Assembly (NCBI GenBank): GCA_009731375.1
Contig: BJOX01000068.1
Span: forward strand, 1 to 35,026
Length of the DNA: 35,026 nucleotides
Reading direction: 5' to 3'
From: Paulinella micropora
Lineage: Eukaryota; Cercozoa; Imbricatea; Euglyphida
Part shown: in pieces, positions 27,201-35,026 of the stretch
Layout of the letters: each line of letters starts with the position of its first letter
Numbering within the stretch: position 1 is the stretch's first letter
The notes under the pieces: model-generated
The model's database searches: none
Seen by the model: the letters and a program-made list of their open reading frames with translations, nothing else
What the model was told of the DNA's origin: nothing
Position numbers and translations under genes: made by a program

Positions 27201-29043
27201 TGCGAGCCTGTCTCGCCCAGATCATGTAGTGCTAGGTTGAGCTGTATGATTTGCGCTTCCACATGCACTTCCATGTTGGCGTTCTGATATAGCTGCGACA
27301 AGATGAACACGTCGTGAACCAGCGTTTTCGCCGGTTCCTTCTCTAAGCGCGCAGCGAGCTTCTTGTCGAGCACGCGCCTGGCGCAGGCCTCCAGCAGCTT
27401 ACACAAGCGGTCAGTGCACTGCCCGTACCAGCCCATGGCCTCGGCAAACGAGACCCGCGTTGTAGGGTGCTGTACGGTGGCTGCCCCGTGTGCTTCCATC
27501 ACCGCCAATTGCTTCAAGTCCGCCAGCGCCGCTTCCAGCACGTCGACGGTCTGGCCTTCGGGGAAAGCGGGCTTGGACGCGAGCTGGACCATGGCCTCGG
27601 GACTCTTGAAGCCAGCAGGGAAAGGCTCGTTCGTCAAGCCTTCTTCGGCGATGGCAAAGTCTTGGGCCTCCAGTGTCCCGATGACCCGCTTGGCTGTTTC
27701 AAACCGGACTTGAAGGCGTTCCAGGAGGCAGCGCAGGGAGTTGTAGTAATCCTCCGCCACGCCTTTCCTCAGGAAGTCTTGAAGGTGCTGGTGCACTTGC
27801 TGCATGCAATCCAAGCTGCCCGCCACAGTGGCGACGGGCTGTTTGCCGTCTTTGGCCGCCTCTCCCAGTTCCAGCATGTGATCCTCCAGATCCTTCTTCG
27901 CGTTCTCAAAGGCGCCCCGCCGATCCCCCGTGACGTGCTTTGAGAGACAGCCCATGGCTTTCAAGGCCAGCAGATGCTTGCCCACTTGGTAGTTCTGTTT
28001 GGCCAGGCTGCTCCGCAAGCTTTTTAGCTGGTTATCGAACGCTGCTTCCACTTTCCCTGTGATCTCCTTGTACTTTTCTTCCAGGAGGGGGAGGCCTGTG
28101 CCCTCCGTCAGCCCGCGCAGCACATCCAGCTTCTTCTCTAGATCCTCGAACTCGTCGCTGTCAAGGTGTTCTTGACTTTCGAACAAGAGGTTGCCGCATT
28201 GGCTCGACAGCGCCGTCATGTTCTCTTGTGAAATTGGAATCGTCTGCACCAGCTTGTTTCTGGGGATGGGTTCCTTCTGCAGTAGTAGCTTCAGGTAGTG
28301 GGCGGGCTGGGTGGGCGGGTAGGGGAAAAGGATGCAATCCTCCTTGACGCGTTCGGCAACCTCCAGCAGCTTTTCGATCAGGTACTTGAGATCCGCCGCC
28401 TCCTCCTCACTGATCTGCTGTGTCTTATAATTGATCGTCTTCGCCACTTCCTTCAGCACGTGGAGCATATTGCGAACTGCCTGTGCCTTGTCGTCCTCGG
28501 TTTGGGTGAAGAAGATAGTCAGGTAGTCCGGGTAGTAGTCTTGGATCGGGTGGAACCAGTCGTTCAAAACCTTGAACACCTGCACCATAGGTTTGGCCCT
28601 GGCGACTTGAAGCTCATTGATGTTGAGCAGCAGAACTGGCCGCGCACTTTTCACCGACCTGAAGGCGTACTGGGTGCCCACGGCGTTGGCGATATCAACC
28701 TCACTCCCCGCTGAGTCACCAAAACCCGGCGGGTCCACCACCCAGACATTTTTGTATTCCGGGATGGCGCGAAATGCCTTGACGTACCGGGTGACGGAGG
28801 CCGCTCCGAACCCGATCTGTGCGCCCTCGAACTGGTCCTTGCACTGAACTGTCTTCCGGGTGATGCCATCGGGCGAGTAGAGGATCATCGTTCCACCGCC
28901 GAGGTAGTGTGTCGCGGTGGTTTTGCCGCAGCCGGTGATACCCAGTAGGATGATGGCATCGCCCTCGCCGGACACCTCCACTGCCTTTTTGCTCTCGTTG
29001 GACAGCTCCAGGATCCTGGCCAGGTCCAGTTCTTGCCGACCTC
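21259..29043 (-). CDS. Large AIG1-like GTPase / SecA-like helicase fusion protein (main exon)
   Basis: Single 7.8 kb minus-strand exon. Counting from codon 28981, a P-loop GITGCGKTT (~14-22) and a DPPGFGDS G3 motif (~83-90) mark an AIG1/septin-like GTPase. About 1,900 helical, coiled-coil-rich residues follow. The C-terminal ~480 residues carry SecA-type motifs: [14 protein letters not shown] (Walker A, ~2112), [10 protein letters not shown] (DEVD-like, ~2211), GVTGTLST (~2376), and GRGIDFKCN with [13 protein letters not shown] (~2520-2545). It is far larger than SecA, with no export signature, so protein translocation is not implied. No ATG fits the frame before 28981 and it stays open to 29043, where CTTGACCAG|GA looks like an acceptor; the first exon is upstream and unidentified. 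Confidence 0.85.
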
Positions 29044-29049
29044 CTGGTC

Positions 29050-29283
29050 AAGTAAGCAAGTATTACTGTGGACATTCAAGTGGCAAAATATTCAAACTTT
29101 GACCTCATATTTCTCAATCAATATTTGAGATACGGAAATGCAGCGCACACCGTTGGAAAGCTCTTGTCCTAAGCTTTCTAACGCTGGCTTCAGATTTGTC
29201 GTATCACTTAGATTGATGGAGAACGATGAGATCAAAGTTGGATAGTTTGCCACTTGAATGTCCACAGTAATAACTAAGTAAGT
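29050..29283. repeat. ~234 bp palindromic fold-back element (MITE-like) beside the host exon
   Basis: TATTACTGTGGACATTCAAG (29061 onward, 27 nt exact) is inverted at 29246-29272. Similarity continues inward through CTTTGA(C/T)CTCAT, GATACG and TTGGAAAGCT to a centre near 29167, so the whole unit is an imperfect palindrome. It begins within 10 bp of the predicted 3' splice site of the large exon. No coding capacity; probably a non-autonomous element lying in an intron. Confidence 0.8.
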
Positions 29284-29413
29284 AGTATGCAGGCCAGGAT
29301 TAAAAACACTTCTTAGTTGCACCCTTGTGAAATAGGATGTCACCATCTTGCTCTCATAATGGCAAACAGGTAATTTAGTCAAGGGCATACAAAGGATTCA
29401 GAATTTATTTGAA

Positions 29414-29636
29414 CGCAAAATCCGCTGTTCTTTCGCACAAATATTTGGCCGCAACCCCTGCTATTTTTTAGCCAAACATATTTGATATTTGGACGCAACA
29501 ACCGCTGTTTTAAGCAACACATATTTGTTCGCAAAATCCGCTGTTTTGGCGAAAGATGTTGCGCCGCAACACTCGCTGTTTTTCGCAAACTTATTCGTTC
29601 GCAACACCCACTATTCTTTCGCAAAACATGTTGGCC
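29414..29636 (+). repeat. Diverged ~36-bp minisatellite, six copies
   Basis: Units begin CGCAA(A/C), continue (T/A/C)CCGCTGTTTT..CGCAAA and end near ATTTGTT or GTTGGC. Six copies are visible (for example from 29414, 29450, 29494, 29530, 29566 and 29601). Copies differ by 15-25% and small indels. No gene is recognised between 29284 and 29413. Confidence 0.75.
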
Positions 29637-29644
29637 GCAGAACC

Positions 29645-29646
<2 letters not shown>

Positions 29647-29681
<35 letters not shown>

Positions 29682-29698
29682 TTATTTANNNNNNNNNN
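29647..29698. other. Poly-T run (about 33 T) followed by assembly gap
   Basis: T homopolymer at 29647-29679, ATTTATTTA, then N10 at 29689-29698. The run may be a retroposon A-tail in reverse or a sequencing stop. Confidence 0.85.
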
Positions 29699-29760
29699 TA
29701 GATAGATAGATAGATAGATATGTTCAGTTTAGTCTAGGAGCGTCGCATAGCCAAATGGCC

Positions 29761-29817
<57 letters not shown>

Positions 29818-30069
29818 GAGATAGATAGATAAACATATAAGGTCGCAAGACCCCGCTGCTTTCATGGTAGATGTTCCACTAATATGCATACAAATATAAT
29901 AAATATTATGAATATATATACGTATTTTTATACATACGTACATAATATGCATTATATTATTATTACATATGTATACATACGTGCATAATAGGCATTATAT
30001 TATTACATATATATGTACATATATATAGAATGGATATGATAAACATATATCCACGCTTCACTGATGACC

Positions 30070-30147
<78 letters not shown>

Positions 30148-30172
30148 GGACAGATAGATAGATAGATAGATG
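29699..30172. repeat. (GATA)n arrays with a C1-family 3' end and short AT-rich insert
   Basis: GATA at 29699-29719, 29763-29832 and 30072-30170. 29721-29762 is the reverse complement of the C1 repeat end (TATGGCCATTTGGCTATGCG and onward). 29833-30071 is AT-rich and non-coding. Confidence 0.88.
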
Positions 30173-30691
30173 AGATTTCGACTAATGTCAGAAAAGGAGT
30201 TTCTGATTTCGTCAACCAAAGAGGTCTGTGGGCATTTACCCGATGCCCAGCTAAGCCATGAATTTGCATGGAAGGGACTGATACAGGCGAAAAACCAGAG
30301 GAGCTCTCATTGAGAGTCCAAAAACCTCCTCAGCACCGGGCGGGGCCAGGGCTCGTTCCATAAGCACCCCTTGCAGAACGAGCTCCCACCTCCCTTACAG
30401 AGGACCCGGAGTTTTGAGACTGTGGCAATCTCCGCAGAGCATAACCAAGCCCAAGGGAGGGTCAGTGACACCTCGAATGGCCTCAGTAGGGTCAGAGCAT
30501 CGATAACCAAGCAATCTAGCATAGACCGATAGAGCACTGTGGGTGGTGATCCGGGCTCAATAAGCGAGAAAGGGCAGAGAAAGGGCACCCTGAGGGAACA
30601 GGATTGTGCTTCCCCACGCTTTTTGGCATGTGACTTATAGGCGTATGGCTCGGTACACAAAGTGCCACCACGGGCCCAGCACTCCCACACC

Positions 30692-30693
<2 letters not shown>
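30173..30693 (-). repeat. Dispersed ~520 bp repeat D with (TATC)n tail, copy 1
   Basis: Minus-strand element beginning TTGGTGTGGGAGTGCTGGGC at 30693 and ending GACATTAGTCGAAATCTCATC before (TATC)n. A copy in opposite orientation lies at 33005-33441 with an internal deletion of ~60 bp. Short frames match between the two copies but contain no recognisable domain and end in repeat, so I do not call a gene. Confidence 0.75.
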
Positions 30694-30744
<51 letters not shown>

Positions 30745-31236
30745 GGATGGATGGATGGATGAATGGATGGATGGATAGACCGATAGATGGATAGATAGAT
30801 AGGCGGATAGATAGATAGATAGATAGATAGATGAGATTTCGCAAAAGAAGACTCTTTGCAAATGAAACACAGTTTCACATCAAACAGCAATTTTTGTACT
30901 GTGCGTGTGTCCGGGATGGGGATCACGGGTAGACTGTGTTCTCGGAAAAGAAGAGAAGGGAAGGTCGTTGAAGAAAAAGATAATCCAAGGAGGGCAGATT
31001 GAAGTTCTTCTTCAATGCCTTTCCATTCGCTTGGTGTTGATGGCAATACCAGGCGTTTTCTTCTTTCGATTGGTTCTTTCGGGGCACTTCTTGTCTGGTG
31101 GACGAAATGAGAGATAGAATGGATAGAATGGATAGAATGGATAGAAGAGATAGAAGAAATAGAATGGATAGAATGGATAGGGTAAGTCTCGGCGTCAACA
31201 CTGTGGGTGGAATCCGGGTTGACCATGCAGATAGAT

Positions 31237-31299
<63 letters not shown>

Positions 31300-31305
31300 A
31301 CATAT
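30694..31305. repeat. (GATA)n/(GATG)n arrays and another TATC-tailed segment
   Basis: GATA/GATG at 30694-30832 and 31233-31300. 30833-31110 is complex and ends (minus strand) GCGAAATCTCATC(TATC)n, the same end as repeat D although the bodies differ. 31110-31180 is an ATAGAATGG minisatellite. CACTGTGGGTGG near 31200 also occurs in repeat D. Confidence 0.75.
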
Positions 31306-31619
31306 TTCACCGGAACACATGCAATTTGTCGCACGATGTCCTGTTGATTCGTCCGCGGATTCATTGTATATATACACACATATGCACATCTGCAGGTAAA
31401 ATTTTCAAATTCATTCGCATGTTTCGACAGTTTTTTTTTACCTGTCTGTGTGTGTTTGTGTACACCACATTTATTATGTGAATTGCACGTATGTATGCAC
31501 GTAAGTGTGTAAGAATGTATGTATGTGTATGTATGTATGCAAGCAGGTGTGAGGTATGTCGGCCGGGTACCTCGGGGAAACGGAGACGCCGAACGCGACG
31601 ACATGGGAAAAGGAGACTC

Positions 31620-31653
<34 letters not shown>

Positions 31654-31698
31654 TGAAACGCAGACTCCGAACGCGACGACATGGGAAAAGGCGACTCT

Positions 31699-31736
<38 letters not shown>

Positions 31737-31769
31737 GCATATATTGTATAAACACACACACACACACAC

Positions 31770-31852
<83 letters not shown>

Positions 31853-32056
31853 CGCTGGGACCTGGAGGAGATCCAGGAGACAGCATTTGATGTCCTACAA
31901 TCATTCATACATATCCATAGACACCAACATACAAACACATATGCATACATATATGTATATATGTATATGTATATATATATATATAAATATATGGCATGAT
32001 GGTAGGCAAGCTATACTGTATCTGTCTATCTATCTATCTATCTAATCCTATCTAAT
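31306..32056. repeat. Mixed CA, TA, GA and CATA microsatellites, with a ~60-bp duplication
   Basis: (CA)n at 31624-31653 and 31699-31722, TA at 31721-31815, GA at 31817-31850, TATG/CATA elsewhere. GACTCCGAACGCGACGACAT with GGGAAAAGG is repeated at about 31585 and 31661. No gene seen. Confidence 0.88.
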
Positions 32057-32159
32057 CCTATCTTGTCTATCCTATCTCCTATCTTGCCTGTCCTATCTTG
32101 TCTGTCCTATCCTGTCTGTCTATCCTGTCTGTCTATCTGCCTGCCTATCTGCCTGCCTA

Positions 32160-32191
<32 letters not shown>

Positions 32192-32196
32192 TCTAT

Positions 32197-32231
<35 letters not shown>

Positions 32232-32232
32232 T

Positions 32233-32290
<58 letters not shown>

Positions 32291-32318
32291 GTCTGTCGGT
32301 CGGTCGGTCGGTCGGTCG

Positions 32319-32404
<86 letters not shown>
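32020..32404. repeat. Compound TATC, CCTG, TGGC, CT and CGGT array
   Basis: Successive blocks of TATC, CCTGTC/TGCC, GGCT (x8), CT (~32), GTCG (x5) and TATC (~20). Each block differs from its neighbour by one base per unit. Confidence 0.95.
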
Positions 32405-33004
<600 letters not shown>

Positions 33005-33441
33005 GCCGAGCCATACGCCTATAAGTCACATGCCGAAAATTGAGCCCGGATCACCACCCACAGTGCTCTGTCGGTTTATGCTAGACTGCTTGGTTATCGA
33101 TGCTCTGACCCTTCTGAGGCCATTCGAGGTGTCACTGACCCTCCCTTGGGCTTGGTTATGCTCTGCGGAGATTGCCACAGTCTCAAAACTCCATCTGCTT
33201 ACTGGGTCCTCTGTAAGGGAGGTGGGAGCTCGTTCTGCAAGGGGTGCTTATGGAACGAGCCCTGGCCCCGCCCGGTGCTGAGGAGGTTTTTGGACTCTCA
33301 ATGAGAGCTCCTCTGGTTTTTCGCCTGTATCAGTCCCTTCCATGCAAATTCATGGCTTAGCTGGGCATCGGGTAAATGCCCACAGACCTCTTTGGTTGAC
33401 GAAATCAGAAACTCCTTTTCTGACATTAGTCGAAATCTCAT
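33005..33441 (+). repeat. Dispersed repeat D with (TATC)n tail, copy 2
   Basis: Plus-strand copy of repeat D (GCCGAGCCATACGCCTATAA ... GACATTAGTCGAAATCTCATC), >93% identical to 30173-30650 where aligned and missing ~60 bp near its start. The head is cut by the preceding gap. Confidence 0.75.
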
Positions 33442-33497
33442 CTATCTATCTATCTATCAATCAATCTATCTATCAATCAATGTATCTATCTACCTAC

Positions 33498-33561
<64 letters not shown>

Positions 33562-33643
33562 ATCTATCTATCTAGCTAGCTATCTAACTATCTATCTATC
33601 TATCTATCTATAGTACATGATATGTATACGTCTTCGGGGGGGG
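33442..33643. repeat. (TATC)n array with CAATC and TACC variants, then G9 at a gap
   Basis: Tail array of repeat D copy 2, ~30 bp of unique sequence and a G run directly before the N gap 33644-33989. Confidence 0.93.
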
Positions 33644-33989
33644 NNNNNNNNNNNNNNNNNNNNNNNNNNNNNNNNNNNNNNNNNNNNNNNNNNNNNNNNN
33701 NNNNNNNNNNNNNNNNNNNNNNNNNNNNNNNNNNNNNNNNNNNNNNNNNNNNNNNNNNNNNNNNNNNNNNNNNNNNNNNNNNNNNNNNNNNNNNNNNNNN
33801 NNNNNNNNNNNNNNNNNNNNNNNNNNNNNNNNNNNNNNNNNNNNNNNNNNNNNNNNNNNNNNNNNNNNNNNNNNNNNNNNNNNNNNNNNNNNNNNNNNNN
33901 NNNNNNNNNNNNNNNNNNNNNNNNNNNNNNNNNNNNNNNNNNNNNNNNNNNNNNNNNNNNNNNNNNNNNNNNNNNNNNNNNNNNNNNNN
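33644..33989. other. Assembly gap (346 N)
   Basis: N run between a G homopolymer and a truncated SINE-A. Confidence 1.
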
Positions 33990-34134
33990 TGAACATACCG
34001 GCCCGTCTGGAAGTGTTGGAACTGCCCTTGCGGGGGTGTCATTAGAGCTTATCGTCAATTCTTCGTACTCCCCTCACGGGTGAGACGATGGAGGCGCATG
34101 TGCAGAAATGCATCAGCCATTGACAGAGAAGCAC
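33990..34134 (+). repeat. SINE-A 3' portion, truncated by gap
   Basis: Body and tail of a plus-strand copy, identical over 145 bp to the reverse complement of 15937-16081, followed by (ATT)n at 34135-34181. Confidence 0.87.
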
Positions 34135-34181
<47 letters not shown>

Positions 34182-34183
<2 letters not shown>

Positions 34184-34332
34184 GACCTCTCATGGGCATA
34201 GGAGTGAGGGATGCATAGGAGTGAGGATGCGTTGGCTGTGGAGATGGACGCAGGACGAGCTGGAGAGGAAGGCGCTACACTGCTCGCTACTGCTGGAACA
34301 ACAACCACAACAACAACAACAACAACAACAAC

Positions 34333-34390
<58 letters not shown>

Positions 34391-34392
34391 TA

Positions 34393-34427
<35 letters not shown>

Positions 34428-34528
34428 GTAATAATAATGGCAATGATAATAACATGGAGAGAGAGAGGGGGGGGGGGGGGGGGGGAGGGNNNNNNNNNNA
34501 AGGAGGAGGAGAAGGAGGAGGAGGAGGA

Positions 34529-34559
<31 letters not shown>

Positions 34560-34735
34560 AAGAAGAAGAAGAAGAAGAAGGAGAAGAAGGAGAAGGAGAA
34601 GAAGGAGAAGAAGGAGGAGGAGGAGGAGGAGGAGAAGAAGAAGAAGAAGAAGAAGAAGAAGAAGAAGAAGAAGAAGAACAACAACAAGAACAACAACAAG
34701 AACAATAACAACAACAACAATAGCAAGGATGACCA
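34182..34735. repeat. Unique 125 bp, then (CAA)n, (TAA)n, poly-G at a gap, and (AAG)n
   Basis: 34182-34305 is complex but non-coding. CAA/TAA arrays occupy ~34306-34437, GA and G22 lead into the gap 34490-34499, and AAG/AGG then AAC units run to ~34730. Confidence 0.9.
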
Positions 34736-34911
34736 GTGTGAGTAGCAGGTGCGCGCAGTGTACGGATGTATTTTCTGAACTTGAGCTTATCGGTGACCTT
34801 TTGCAGCTCCAGGAGTTTGTACCTAGAACATGGACAAAAATTTATATACATATATATATGTATATACATATATATATACATATATATATACATATATATA
34901 TATTGATAATA
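34736..34911. other. Short unique segment and (TA/CATA)n array
   Basis: About 105 bp without recognised features, then a TATATACA array at 34841-34905 leading to the tail of a SINE-A. Confidence 0.7.
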
Positions 34912-35026
34912 GTGTTTCTCTGTCAATGGCTGATGCAAATCTGCACATGCGCCTCCATCGTCTCACCCGTGAGGGGAGTACGAAGAATTGACGATAGGCT
35001 CTAATGACACCCCCGCACGGGCAGTT
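34912..35026 (-). repeat. SINE-A copy, cut by window end
   Basis: 115 bp of the 3' part of a minus-strand copy (TTTCTCTGTCAATGGCTGAT ... GACACCCCCGCACGGGCAG). Unusually its tail adjoins a TA-rich array with only a short TATTGATAATA instead of a long TAA run. Confidence 0.85.

Noticed and set aside
26301-28714. Plus-strand and alternative-frame ORFs of 100-190 codons across the large gene
   Set aside because: They are GC-rich shadows of the minus-strand exon with no independent motifs.
30307-30690. Coding gene in repeat D (minus strand 187-codon frame, similar frame at 33030-33281)
   Set aside because: The frame runs out of TATC repeat at one end and the copies differ by a frame-affecting deletion; no domain is seen.

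Overview
The window reads as eukaryotic nuclear DNA, probably from a protist or alga. It is very rich in microsatellites, carries retroposon-like dispersed repeats, and holds a large GC-rich gene with GT-AG introns. I cannot name the species. The left third (about 1-12,275) is different: AT-rich, gene-dense, intron-free, with short genes on both strands, TATATA-type boxes before most of them and a viral or plasmid-like gene set. It looks like an integrated virus-like or linear-plasmid-like replicon, cut off by the window start.

Replicon layout. A ~490 bp inverted repeat (1-486 and 4429-4927) carries one copy each of the same ~140-codon gene. Between the copies lie small zinc-ribbon and coiled-coil proteins and a PD-(D/E)XK-type nuclease (3175-3825). 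Next comes a primase plus origin-binding-protein-type helicase (5384-8628, split by a single-base frameshift). It is flanked by three doublets of a 24-bp CCCGGG-centred repeat that look like replication iterons. Then follow a small beta-rich protein, a CxxC zinc-ribbon protein, a small helical protein and a tyrosine recombinase resembling telomere resolvases (protelomerases), also split by a one-base frameshift (10656-11892). Together these suggest self-replication by a primase-helicase acting at iterons and processing of ends or junctions by the recombinase. No capsid, packaging ATPase or protease gene is visible. Three single-base frameshifts mean the copy is decaying or the consensus has indel errors.

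Host-like part. 12,279-20,800 and 29,700-35,026 are almost entirely (TATC)n/(GATA)n, (ATT)n/(TAA)n, (AGT)n, (AAG)n, (AATAT)n and (CATA)n arrays, with dispersed repeats embedded in them. These include a tRNA-derived SINE with an (ATT)n tail (seven copies seen), a second ~450 bp repeat sharing the same 3' end, and several repeats ending in (TATC)n. Two fold-back elements and a ~36 bp minisatellite are also present. Between them, on the minus strand (20,803-29,043), is one large host gene: an N-terminal AIG1-like P-loop GTPase domain, ~1,900 residues of helical protein and a C-terminal SecA-like helicase core. The reading frame continues across a phase-1 intron into a 98-nt downstream exon.

Assembly gaps (N runs) lie at 15671-15885, 19170-19179, 20782-20791, 29689-29698, 32995-33004, 33644-33989 and 34490-34499. 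Several abut homopolymers or duplicated SINE ends, so local order there is uncertain.
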